DNA of 64,000 nt from positions 297,501-361,500 of the forward strand of contig JAYKKM010000131.1 of NCBI GenBank assembly GCA_035772405.1, written 5' to 3'. Below are positions 1 to 12,200 of the stretch, in pieces. Each line of letters starts with the position of its first letter. Position 1 is the first letter of the stretch. This DNA is from Chrysogorgia sp. JL179-B06 (taxonomy: Eukaryota > Cnidaria > Anthozoa > Scleralcyonacea > Chrysogorgiidae). A program made the translations under genes and the position numbers. Below the pieces are notes generated by a model. It was not told where the DNA came from. It did no database searches and was given only the letters and a program-made list of their open reading frames with translations.

Positions 1-684
1 TAAAAAATATCTTGTTGTAGTTCGCCTTTTGGTTTGCCTCGTTGAGCGATTTTTGCCTCGTTGGGCGAGTTGTTTTGCCTCAAATGGGCGAACGAGCACA
101 ATGGCTTCGTTTTGCTTTGTTGACGAGCACAAGTACTCCGTTTAGTTTTATTGAACTGTTGATCAGCGCGAACACACTGGCTCCTGTGATGAACTCACAA
201 ATATTTACAACACTCCTAAAACAGAAAAGGTATGAATCAGATATGTACCTACAAACAGTAAGTTAAACCCCAAGTTAAAATGTACAAAACACGAGAACTA
301 TAGACGTTAACACTCATAACATGTGGCCTTACCTTGATACAAGTAAAATTTCAGCGAATCAAATAAACAGTGGCTAAATACCAGTTCAGTCCATCTCGAA
401 GAAAACGCTGTAGCTTATTGCTGAAATAGATGATTGATCAGTGAATGTGTCCAGATATCTACGGTAAATCTACGGATCATGGCGTTCACTTTGCTAAGCA
501 ACGTAGACGCGAAAACGAGAAGATTGGATACTTTCTTCACAGTTAAGAGCGTTTATGTTCATTTGAACATCCGACGACGCTGCCTAGCTGGGGTAAGGAG
601 AATGTATATTTTCATCATTTTAATAAAAGAGTCGTATTACATATTTCGTCAGTTTTATTTTATAAAAGAAATAGAAAACATCTT
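1..684. other. No gene recognised
   Basis: Only short open frames without recognisable motifs occur here. I see no repeat, RNA gene or splice-supported exon. The first 150 bases contain short imperfect repetitions of a TTGCCTC/GGGCGA motif. Confidence 0.5.
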
Positions 685-1112
685 TCCGTGTTTACATACA
701 GTTATAGAAACACTCGTAAAAGTTTGGAAGAACTCGAAATAGTGTGGAAACACTCGCCGTGCGGCTCGTGTGTGGTAGTAAAATATGCAAATATTTAATG
801 CAAATAGATATTTTTTATTTATTTATTTATTTTTATTTATTTTAATTTATTTTATTTTTTATTTTATTTATTTTTTAATTTTTTTTTTATGTAGTCTAAT
901 TTTGTATTTATTTATTATTTATTTATTTTTTATTTTACTTATTTTTTATTTTGTTTTTTATTTACTTCTAATTTTATTTAAATATTTTTATTTTATGTAA
1001 TCTAATTTTGTATTTACTTGTTTATGTTGATTTATTTAGATTTTTTAATTTATCAACTTTCATTATTTGTTTTTGAAGACTTTCAAGTTAAATGTTCATA
1101 AACAGCCAAGCG
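685..1112 (-). repeat. AT-rich dispersed repeat, unfilled copy
   Basis: A run of ATTT-type low-complexity DNA (about 800-1040) is flanked by unique-looking edges. The whole block is the inverted counterpart of 22640-22714 joined to 34839-35200. Both share the edges ATATGCAAATATTTAA and AAGTTGATAAATTAA. In this copy the sequence around AAGTTGATAAATTAA is uninterrupted, whereas in the other copy a 12-kb insertion sits exactly at that TTAA, so this copy serves as the empty-site control. The element family is not recognised. Confidence 0.7.
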
Positions 1113-1592
1113 TTCTCGTAGCCCATAATGCATCACTTCAGTTGAGAAGTTCTTTTGCAATATCCTTCAATCTTGAAAGATGGACAGAATAAGAAACCCT
1201 TACTGGAAAGATGACGATCAACTACAATGTGATCTCAAAAAACACGTGCTTCAAAATTTGAAGTGTAAAGAAATAATGGATGTACTGTGTTCAAAGAGAT
1301 TATTACCATTATCAAGTTCAGTTTATTCGCATTTTGGGTATATAGAAATTACATTCAATATAATATACAATTACAAAATACAGAATAATTAAAATAATTA
1401 AAATGGCTATAATAGATAAAACGTGCGCATGGCTCAAAGTAGCATATGCTTTCGATCACTGCCTACGTTAATTTATATTACCAACAGGGACAGTACGGCT
1501 GACGGACGAATAGAGCTAGTTGTAAATGTATGCATTTTAATTATATGTTTGTGAGAAGAGATTGGGTATATTGTTTCATTTAAAGTTGAGGC

Positions 1593-2745
1593 TTAATTAG
1601 ACCGTTTTATATGATAATGAACTGTTTCCCAAATTTTTGATGCTATAAATCGAAAAGTGTGAACTCCGTAATTTGTTCGAGCTTTATATCTACTGAAGTT
1701 TTGTTTGGCGACGAATCGAGTATTATAGGAATGTTGAGTTAACGCAGCGGGAATAATATCTGTAAATATTGTTGGTACACTATTCTTTTCATTTATGATT
1801 TTGTTGGTGAAAGTGGCTATTTTTAGTTTCAAGACATTAATATATAGTTTTAGTATCCCAAGAAGATTCGTGTATAGTGGGACGTTTTCTCTTTTGGGTG
1901 CAAAAATATACATTTACTTATACATTTATACATATACATTTATTTTGACAGGTTCGTAATTTAGTAAATTTTGCTGTGTATGTGTTGCCACAGCTCATCA
2001 ACCCATAATTAATACTTAAGCATTTTTAAATCTATGTAATATCTAAGTTTATTAATTATATTTCAGTATTTTTAGCAAGTTTGTTGTTGACATGTTTAAT
2101 CTGATGTTCCCAATTGATATTTTTGTCAATATATATGCCAAGATATTTTATAAAGCTTTTTTGTTCAATATTTCTAATACTTATTTATCGGATTATTTTG
2201 TTTGTAGATGTTATCAACATAACATTCGTCTTTTTAAATTGATCGAAAGCTTATTGGTGGCGCAGTAACGATATATTTGTTCAATTTCCTCATTCATTAC
2301 GTTTTCAATATCTCCGATACAGGTACTTGAGTAAAATACATTTGTATCGTCTGCAAAGATTCGAAATGAAAGTTTATTAGAACAATTAGGCATGTCATTT
2401 ATATATATTAGAAACAGAAGCGGACCAAGAGTTGAACCCTTGGGGAACCCCACAAGTCATTATAAGCATTTCCGAGTCATTGTTTCCAATCCGTACGTGC
2501 TGTTGTCGGTTTGTTAGATAGTACTTGAACCATTCTAATTGGGAACCATTCTAATAGTTATTTAGTTTTGAGAAGAGAATTTCGTGATTAACAGTGTCGA
2601 AGACTTTTGAAAAGTCCAAAAATAGTCCACATGTTATTTCTTTGTTATCAATTGCAGTTTTTTGGCTATTTGTGATTTCGAGTATTGCTTGCTCTGTGAA
2701 GTATCCTTTTCTAAACCCAAATTGGTAATCAAAAAATATATTATT
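1593..2745 (-). pseudogene. LINE reverse transcriptase remnant (3' half)
   Basis: Read on the minus strand, this is a decayed non-LTR retrotransposon ORF2. Around 2570-2740 the frame shows the RT motif GLFLDFSKVFDTVNHEIL. At 2214-2453 there is a GFPKGSTLGPLLFLIYINDM block followed by the catalytic FADDT (the A-DD box). At 1593-1913 the C-terminal tail typical of CR1/Jockey-like ORF2 proteins appears (HSYNTR, then IWE near the end). Pieces lie in different frames separated by stops, so the copy is dead. It would have encoded the RT that primes on nicked target DNA. No endonuclease domain is seen, in keeping with 5' truncation. The exact clade is uncertain. Confidence 0.8.
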
Positions 2746-2867
2746 TTTTTATAGTAAGGAATAATTCAAGTTGATTATAAACAAGTCTATCGAGTATTCT
2801 GAAAAAGTTGATATAGTTGATAGTCATTAGGATTTGTGACTGTACCACTCTTATGTATGGAATGCTA

Positions 2868-3190
2868 AAGCGGCAAAAATTCAAGATGTTTAAATTTTCC
2901 ATCAAGAGGTTTTTTTCAACCAAGAAATCTTTTTTTTAATCAAGAAACCTTTATTTTTCTATCCAAAAGTTTTTATTTCGATCAAGAATCCTTTTTTCAA
3001 TCGAGAAGTGTTTTTTCCCTATCAAGAACTTTTTTCCCCATCAAGAATTTTTTTTTCGATCAAGAAGTTTTTCGATCAAGAAGTTTTTTTCGATCAAGAA
3101 GTTTTTTCGATCAAGAAGTTTTTTCGATCAAGAAGTTTTTTTCGATCAAAAAGTTTTTTCGTTCAAGAAGTTTTTTCGATCTCGATTCTG
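2868..3190 (+). repeat. TTTTTTCGATCAAGAAG minisatellite, copy A
   Basis: Tandem array of a degenerate 16-18 bp unit built on TTTTTTCGATCAAGAAG, with divergent units (CAACCAAGAAATC, CCCCATCAAGAA) at the 5' edge. It ends about 45 bp before the ATG of the HECT gene at 3236, so it lies in that gene's promoter or 5' UTR. The same array precedes the two partial duplicates of exon 1 at 18.5-19.1 kb and 20.6-20.9 kb, and a lone inverted array is at 18.1-18.5 kb. Confidence 0.9.
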
Positions 3191-3235
3191 AGCCCGCGTT
3201 GTTGTCGCTGACCAAATTAACGTACACAAGTCAAA

Positions 3236-6200
3236 ATGGCGGCAAATAATAATGCAGAGCGTTCTGTTGACCAAATTATTGGAGCATTAAATGAGAGTCC
3301 ATCGCTAAGCGTAAGACGGTTGGTAGGAGAACTGGTAAATCACTCCCAATTGCAAAGACTACGACCACCAGTTGCTCCTCAACATGTTACTAACAACAGC
3401 TCTCATGCAACAAGTATGGAAGAAGAAATTCATCACGCATTCAGAGGATCGAGTTCAGACATACAAAGGCCATATTTTTACCGCCCTCCAACGACACGTG
3501 GAAGTGACAAGAAGAAGAAGAGTGCCTGTTTATTGAAGAAAAACCCGAAGAAAGGTCAGTTTTATAGTCAAAGTGGGTAAAATATCAACCAGATTTGATG
3601 AGCCTGATTAATATAAAAGTATCATGGTTGGGGCTTTTATTTAAAACCCCTTGATAAGAATTGCAATATATCTTGCCGTTCGATATATCTTTGTGGACTT
3701 TTTCGCTGTTAAAGTCAATGGAAGTGAGGTCAAATAAACGTTATACAGTATAAATGTTTATATATTAAAACACTGTGGAAATGCACTTGTCAATGTTAAG
3801 CCCCCGGGTGGGCCGGGTGGAAGGGCGTGCAACCCCCGGGGAATTGATTGCCGAAGATGCTACATGGTTGGATTTTGACCAAACTGGGGATCCCAGGGTG
3901 GGGAAATTTTACAAAGCCACCATCTTGAAAAATGGAAAAGACTGGAACGAACAATGGCCAACGCGAGCACTGTTGTTCTTTCTGTCACTACAGCTGGCAA
4001 AAAGATGACTGGGGATATTAAGGTAAGCAAATTAGTGCATGTTATTTGTCCTGTGGAGGGGAAATTGACTGTGGATTTAGGCACCAGGGTGGGGAAATTG
4101 ACACAAGACTTAACATTGATTGGTGCATTATTATTATTAATAATACAGGTACAAGCCAGATTCCTTGTTTGACGTCACTTCTGTTTACTTTAACAGCCAA
4201 AAAGTCCACAAAGATAAACACGCAGGGTTCCAAATATTATAAATATGTAAAATCCCCAACCATGATATAGGCACTTTAATGGTGCAAAATAAATCCCCCT
4301 GCTGTTGCTAATATTGTTAAATAATTTAACAATTCTTTGATGATGGTTTGAAAAAGTGGAAACAGTCATGGATGTAACTGGATATATTATTTGTTCTACT
4401 GTAGCTACAAATAGCAAAACCTATACAAAAACGGTGATTCTGGTCAACGATAAGATGAACAGACTTCCCACTGATAAAAGGGATCTGCATGCCAATGGAA
4501 GGGTTGCAAGCTGTGTTAAGCTGGAAACTGGAATGTTTGCTCAGGAAATTTCCGAAACCATGAAACATCTGTTTGCAGACAAATTTGAACCCAGATGCAG
4601 TGAACCCTGGTAAGTGAACCCTGGTATCATTCAAATCTACCAAAATGTTGTTAAAAAATGTTGATAATGTCCCAAAGTGAAGATGGAAAACAGGTGAATC
4701 AAATAAAAAATCCTTGGTAAATTGTCCATCACAGGGAAAACATTACTCCACTTTTAGCTACTTCTGAATAAGTTAGCTACTGTATATGTACTGTACTTCC
4801 AAAAGATTAAGTCATGACTTGACAAAACACCTACTTTTTAATACTATACCACACATTTGTACACACATTGTACCAGTGGCCTTAGCCCACTGGTACAATG
4901 CAAAAAAAATCATAATATTTTCCATTAATTTTACATTTTTTAGTGTATATATATTGAAGAACCATCACATTATTGGTTGCATCAATATATTTAAACCACA
5001 CTTGCTATGCTATTAAAAGGGTGTGGAATTAAATTTCCTCTTGCTCCATGGTTTCTTGGTGCTGGGTAAAAACACAATTAATGTTCAAAATACTTGTACA
5101 CTGCATAAATTATCCACTGTAATGTCCCAATCTATGGGGAGTGTTAAATTTCCCTATGCTATGGTATCCCAGTGGGATTGGTCAGTATAATTATTATATC
5201 AATGCTTTCTTAACAGTATATGCAAGAATGGGAATTATACAATGTCAGCAAGAAATATTTATTTTTATGCCTATGAATATACTATATATAATATCTTGGC
5301 ACTATCAACACGTAATGCAAAATTATGTTTTGTGGGTTTTCAAACTATCCCTGGAAAACCTCTGCAAAGTCCTGGATTATTACAATTATGATGGCATATG
5401 GACCCTGTTTAAATTTAAAAAATGACATACAGTACGGTAGTTTATTTTTGTTAATAGGTTCACATACATGAAAGCAGATAGGAACCGTTTATTTATACCA
5501 AAAACAACTGCAGACACTGTGTGGGATGGGGCAATGGTCAAACAGTTGGCTGGCAATGGGAATATTTACATTATGGCAACACATCCCTTGAAGGACGATT
5601 ATATTTCAACCAAATTTCAAGATTACTTTGAGGTAATACAGTAATAATAATTAAATTGAGTTAATGATGATAATAATTAAGTTAATAACAATACTTTAAT
5701 GTTGCAGATACCAGATAGTCCAGACTGTTCAGACAGTGATGACAATAGCGCAAAGTAAGCAGCATAATTAAATTGTTAAATTTTCTTTATACATGTGTAT
5801 TACCGTAGAATCCCGAAAGTAGTACTAGTGCCACTCCGAAAGTAGCAGACCTTTCGGAAATAGTGCGTTTCCACACAATAATTAACATATGATTGATAAT
5901 TCTTAAATGCTTTTAAAGAAGAAGGGAAAATAAAACCAAAAATTTATTTACAAGTAATTATATTAAATTTAACAGGATACCATGCGTTATTTCATGTGAT
6001 AGAGCGAGTTTTTTAGTACTGTATGTAAAGAAAGCCTATAAATAATTGTCATCATTGTTGACAGGCAAGTTGAGTTCAATGTTTCACTGCAAAAATAAGA
6101 ATGTTTCCATGGCATGTTAACACATAACATTTTTAACAAAATTACCCCGAAAGATAACAGTCCTTCGAAAGTAGCTGCCCCAGAAAGAACATATATATAT

Positions 6201-9200
6201 ATATACAATTTTGGTTGTATAAATATACATATTTATACAATCAAAAACAACCCCAAATGTTTATCAAAGCTCTTGGGGCATGAAAAAAGGAAAACACAGC
6301 TGCTGACGTGATTTGACGCCATCCATGTATCTGTCCTTTAATAGATCATGGGCAAGAACCAATGAAAATGTGTATATAAGTCATGTGATTGTATAAATAT
6401 ATATATTACACAGTAGAACCGGAGTTTTACGACTACTGCTGTTGCCGAACGACGAGTCGTAGATTGCAGGTAGTAAAAATCTCAATAGACCTTTCTGCAC
6501 GGCAGCTACCACTCGTGCGTGTCTCCTTTTGATTGGCTGTTTGTTGTCCGAACTTATTAAAGGTTCAGAAAATGCTAATTTATAAGGATGCAAATTTGCG
6601 CTGGTTTGGTGAAACGAAAATTAAGTTTGTCTTATTTAAATGAACTCCTAAAAGAACGACGAATGGTAATTTAGAACTCTTTCATATCTCACGTCGTTCT
6701 TGAGATATTTAGACTTTTGTGATATGCAATTAAATAACCTATGACGTATTATAGCTTTACACATTTTTAGGAAATCAAGTATAGCTTTGAAATTATTCTA
6801 CGAAATCACTTGAAACTTTACCTGCATGTAACATTATTGCGTCGATGCCAAATTAATTTACTATTTCTAATTTTTTGATTTTTTAAAGCTCTTTACATCA
6901 TACATGTAGGTTATTCATTTGCATATCACATAGTCTAAATATCTCAAGAACGACGTGAGATATGAAAGAGCTCTAAATTACCATTCCTTATTTAAATAAG
7001 ACAAACTTAATTTTTGTTTGATAGGCACTTTAGGCTCTTGGCTTTATTTATGATCTTCTAGCGAACACTCGGATTTGTCACTTTCCTTTTCAAGTCGAAA
7101 AACCATGCAGTTGTAAAATATACAAACTTGACAACAAAAATTAGATCAACTAATGCTCAAAAGAGAAAACAATACCAAAATGTGATAACACAGCAATTAC
7201 GTAACACTTCCTGTTTTCGCATGTGGTCACATTCACGTTTGTTTACTACAAAAAAACTAGCATTTCTTTAATGTATTTTGGCAGTTTTTAGTTGAAATGG
7301 TCACTCAATTTGTTATAATTATGTCAATAAAATGTTTATAGTTGGTGACATTTTTAACAGGTCGGTCGGAAACCAACTATTATTTTTGTTTGGCCTAACA
7401 GCCTCCAATGGCAGATAATTCCGAAAGTAACAAGGCCAATACTTTCCAGATTCTACTGTATATATGTTACTGTATGTACTATAAGTGTGGGTGCAATGCT
7501 CTTACATGTGTTTATCCTTTCCAGAAGAAAACGTAAGTGTGTTATTCCTATACAAGCAAATTCCCAAAAAAGGCCAAGTGAAACTGAACCAACAACTTCA
7601 ACAAATTTCTATGATGAATGGTAAGTCCTTTATTTTATTTATTTTCTTATACAAGTCAACATATTTGCTTGACACATCATAATTAGCTGCTAAATTGGTC
7701 AGTTACCAAGCAGAAAGGCGATCTAGCAATTGAGCAATGGTCCAGCACGAGGAATAGAAATATTAAGGGCAGGCGTTACTTTCGCCTCCCCATTTTCCGC
7801 CCCGCTTTCAATTCCGCCCGCTCCCCCCAACGTAACGCCTGCCACGCAGGCTATCTCCTTCGCAGCCGTCAGTTCGAGTTCGTTCTCACTCCCCTCAACT
7901 ACCGGCTGCTTACCCGAGCAGCAAATTCCTTTCCAATTGTTGACCAATCAGAGTCATGCTTCCAATATCTGGAAACCTGACCTTCGACCTCGAGCTGACC
8001 GTTTGAAAGCTATTGCGTAAATAGAATCAATATAAAGATGATGTTGTATTATCTGAATTACAATATGAATACATGTACATGAAATAAAGTTAAAAGCGCC
8101 ACTGCCTGGAATATGAAACTGAATAACATTGAAGTTGCTAGCCAGACATCCCCGTATTAAAGATTTATTATCCGCTAGATACATGTCGCCGACGCTAATT
8201 TGGAATCCGTATACGGTCGGTAGCATCTTTTTACTAGAAATACGTTATACGCAACACCCCTCGCCCCACTACTGTTTGAAACTTTTATAGCGTAGTTGCT
8301 AATTTACTACTGTAATACAGTACTGTAGTTATGCGCTTTGTCCTAGTGACGTCATCAGCGTTCAATAATTTTTGTTTTGGACACCTCTGTTCAATAATTC
8401 ACAGTATTCGACGGAATTGGGGAACAGTGTTGAGATGAACTGGTACTTTGTGTTAGGTATGCAAAATGGTTGCAACATTTCATTGGTCTGCAGATTACAC
8501 CAGTCACAAGTGATTGATGTGGCGACGCGGCCAGGCCCCTTGCAAGGTCCCAGGCTATTTTGCCCCACCTTCTCACCGACCTTGTGATTCATGAAATAAT
8601 CAACCATAAAAAGACACCAAAGACTGTTAAAGAATGAAGGACGAAAGTGCATTCTCTTTATCATTCAAATGTCTAGGGTGCATATAGTGCAAATTTGGTT
8701 TTAATACAGTATTAGGGATTATATCCCGTCTGGACATGAAACTGATCGGTTAATAGAAACCCTAGGATTGGTACCATATGTTAGTTAAGAAATATGTCCT
8801 GAAGGCATTTTACCACCATTTCTAAAGAACTATTTTAATCTCAATGAATTTGTTCATTGCATACTGTACATGTAAGATCATTATCTAATATCTATTGCCT
8901 TAATTGACAGTACTACATTTGTAGGATTTATACAACTTTCAAGTTATAATTAGTTTTTGTAACATATTGTAGACATACATATGAATACAGTATGTGTAAT
9001 AAATTTATATTTGTAATAAATAATAATTGTAATTTGTTAGGAAACAGGACCCCGTCAATACCATGTGTTAGCATTCAACAGGCTATCCTGTATTTTTATT
9101 AGTATTATTAATAATGCCTAAACTTTTCCCAATCCCAGAATGTATATAGTACAACTCTCTCGGTTAAGTATTTCAACATTTATTTGTCTAAAGATTTCTG

Positions 9201-12200
9201 AACAATCACAATGCAGACTATACATGTTACAACTAACAAACAATAACATGACATGGTTGTTTTATTGAAGATAAAATATTGTTCAACGTACTGTATACAT
9301 TGTAGGCAGAAATACAGATCTTTTATAGGTTGGTGCACTGCCAAAATAGTGTGTAACAGGTCTCAGACATTCAACGTTTCGAGCGAAAGCGCTTCGTCAC
9401 TCAAGTCAAGAGTCTTTTATAATTCAACGAAATGCTAATCCTAATACAACTACCCAACCAAATTACCAACCCTAACCAAAAAACTATGCTGAAAAGGCAT
9501 ATTAATGTATTAAAAAATAATGTTTATTGAACTCGACCGGAAATCGCGGGTTGTCACTATATTATATCAGTAATGCTTGGATGTGTAAATATATAATCAC
9601 TGCTGTAATATCAACCGAATGTATTATCATGTTGAATTTGTAACCAGCTTCACTCTCCATCTGAGTCTCGCGGGTAGCTCAATGGTTAGAAGCAATCAAG
9701 TTACAGGTTCCATTCCTGTCCAGAACTCAGAATCATTTTATGAGGATATGAGCTTGACAATCCATGTATCATCTTTCTTACAGCAGTGTATATATTAACA
9801 CTGACCAGTATACAGTAATGCTTGTTTATATACTATAAATTGTAGGCCAGGCCCAGGTCGTATAAACACTGAAACACAGCTATAGTCTACTATATAGGCT
9901 CATTATCAAGCACAGAATAAACATACTGTATTACTGTATATTTCAAAATATGAACAAACACTTACTGCTACACTGGATCACTGGATATCGTCTTCGAGTC
10001 GCTTTGACTTGTTTCTGTCGCAATCCTTCTTGCTGTGTTGGTTTTGTTACATAAGTATTGAGGTTTTGTTTTTAATAACGACTGTCCCCTCTCGTTCTCT
10101 TCTGCTCGTGCAGCTTCAGCCTGCCATTCGTTATTTAAATTACTCATTTCACGTACATTTCACGTTTTTTCGAGTAAAACAACACAAAATTATGTTCTCG
10201 CTCACGACCAGATAAATATCCTTTTAGATGCATAAATATCCTTGTTTACTACTTTCTTCCCCGTGAGCACGTCATCGTAACCAAGACAACCAATGTCGGT
10301 CCGTTGATGGATACCTATATTTATATATACGCCGCACAAACATTTCACATAACTAACTTCCCATATACGACCGGACATTGTACACGACCGGACATTCTAC
10401 CACCCCGTCAAGATTATCACCCTCGCCCCAGCGCCTTCGGCGCTGGACGGCGCTTCGCGCCGTCCGGGCGAGGGGATTATGATAATATATAGTTTACTTA
10501 CAATGGGTTTACATAAATATTGATTATCAACCATAAAATTCAAGTTCGCTTGCATAGCCGAGTGGTCTGTGTTATTGTTTTTTAGTTGTGAGATCGGGGT
10601 TCGAATGTTGGGTGAGTATATAATTTTTTCCATTTTTTTAAATTTTTACTTTACTTTTTTATTTTTAATAGGGTTAGGATTAAGGTTAGGTTAGGGTTAG
10701 TTTTAGGGTTTGGTTTAGAATATTATCAAAAAATAGTCGCGCGTAAAAAAGTCGCAAGATGCTACCGACCATCAAAGATGCTATACCGACTGTCTACGGA
10801 TTCCAAATGTGCGTCGCCGACGCTTGTAGCTTTTTTAAAGCTTTTCACACAGATTTATTTACACAACCAGCAAGAACATATTCATAATACCATTCTTAGT
10901 AAGAGAAATATTAGCAGCAAGAACACCGTCAAAACAATATTCTTTGTAAATTTCGTGAAGTTCTAGGCTAAACTTTTCAAAATATTTGCTTTATTTAGCA
11001 CGACAATGGCATGGTGTAATTTTATTGGTCCATGTATACAAAGGGAATGGAATGTAGCTCTCGGGTAAGCAGCCGGTAGTTGAGGGGAGTGAGAACGAAC
11101 TTGAACTGACGGCTGCGAAGGAGACTAGCACAATAGCGAAGCGTAAAGATTCTATTAAAATATCAACGTTTCTGTCAAAGTCATGTCATAAAAAATAAAT
11201 TTTCGTTTTGCAAAATTTGACTTCTGATTTGGAAAGGCCATGATAAAAGAACTTTACAGTAAACACCAAAAATGGAATGCTTACATCATGCACGTAACGT
11301 AAATTGTGATCAAGATCTGGATATTGGAGTACATGTATGATTATTTTCTTTTAAAAATCACTGTTTTTTTGTTCCTAAGTTTTGGTTAAGAGCAAAAAAA
11401 AGCATTATGTAATTCATTACTTACTGCTTTTCCAATGCAGTAGGCAAGAATTGAGAAATAACAATTTTATACATTTGTGAAGTCACACTTTACTATTGTT
11501 GGCGACTTAATTCCTGAATCACATGTTGAAAGTGAAACCTTGGAGTGTTGTATAAAATTAAAGATTGCAGTTTAAGATTTAGATTGTCTACATTTACATA
11601 AATCTAAACTGTCCAAATTTTACATGCATTATTTTCTATTTCAAGGATGCCTGATAGTGATATAAATGATGAACAAGATGTTGATACTAGCAGTTATTAT
11701 CACACTGAAAACATGAATTTACAGACTGTTTTAGCAACCAGCTTAATGGACGAGAAATTTAGGTAGAGTATGTATATACAGCTATCTGGCATATAGTATG
11801 TATACTAAAGCCAAAGGGATTTCATTGGAAAGCAGCAACCAGTTAATTAAATTTCTTATTCGATAATAACTTTATGAATACTATAGGTATCTTTTCATGA
11901 CACTGTACCAATGCGTACAAGACGGGGGGATGGGGGCTGCAGCTCCACCAGTAGTCCGAACAATTAGCTCTAATCGGGCAAAAATGCTCTTGTCATTCGG
12001 GCAAAAAGGGTGCTGTATTAAATTATTCTAATATTTGAGTGCAACTTAATGACATTATAACGGATTCTCATTAAGGGAAATCTGGGATTTCATTGTTGTT
12101 CTTCGTTTAGCAATGGTTAAAAGTGGCATATAACCAGGCATTGTTCCGTTATTATTCAACTTGAATATACCTAATACATTTGGTTAATTGCTTTTCTTTC

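Larger units (their letters stand above)
7853..11127. repeat. Pair of inverted arms 3.3 kb apart
   Basis: 7853-7919 (TCTCCTTCGCAGCCGTCAGT onward) is the near-perfect reverse complement of 11061-11127, and 8183-8230 (GCGTCGGCGACAT on the minus strand) of about 10757-10824. Both pairs keep the same order, so they look like arms of one inverted arrangement inside intron 5 of the HECT gene, now filled with other DNA (a Penelope-like scrap near 9.4 kb and a SINE near 9.7 kb). Whether this is one transposon or two copies in opposite orientation cannot be told by eye. Confidence 0.5.

Noticed and set aside
3775..4172. Frames suggesting an additional HECT exon inside intron 1
   Set aside because: They lie between the TIRs of a TTAA-flanked MITE, and exon 1 (phase 1) joins directly to the exon at 4357/4366 in the right phase, so no exon is needed there.
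7730..8020. 96-aa proline/serine-rich frame
   Set aside because: It lies in an inverted-repeat arm with a GC-rich stretch; no motif, no splice support and an equal frame on the other strand.
10665..10715. Telomere-like GGTTAGGGTTAG
   Set aside because: Short and degenerate; similar strings occur in the loops of foldback elements at 20.3 and 34.1 kb, so it is not an interstitial telomere.
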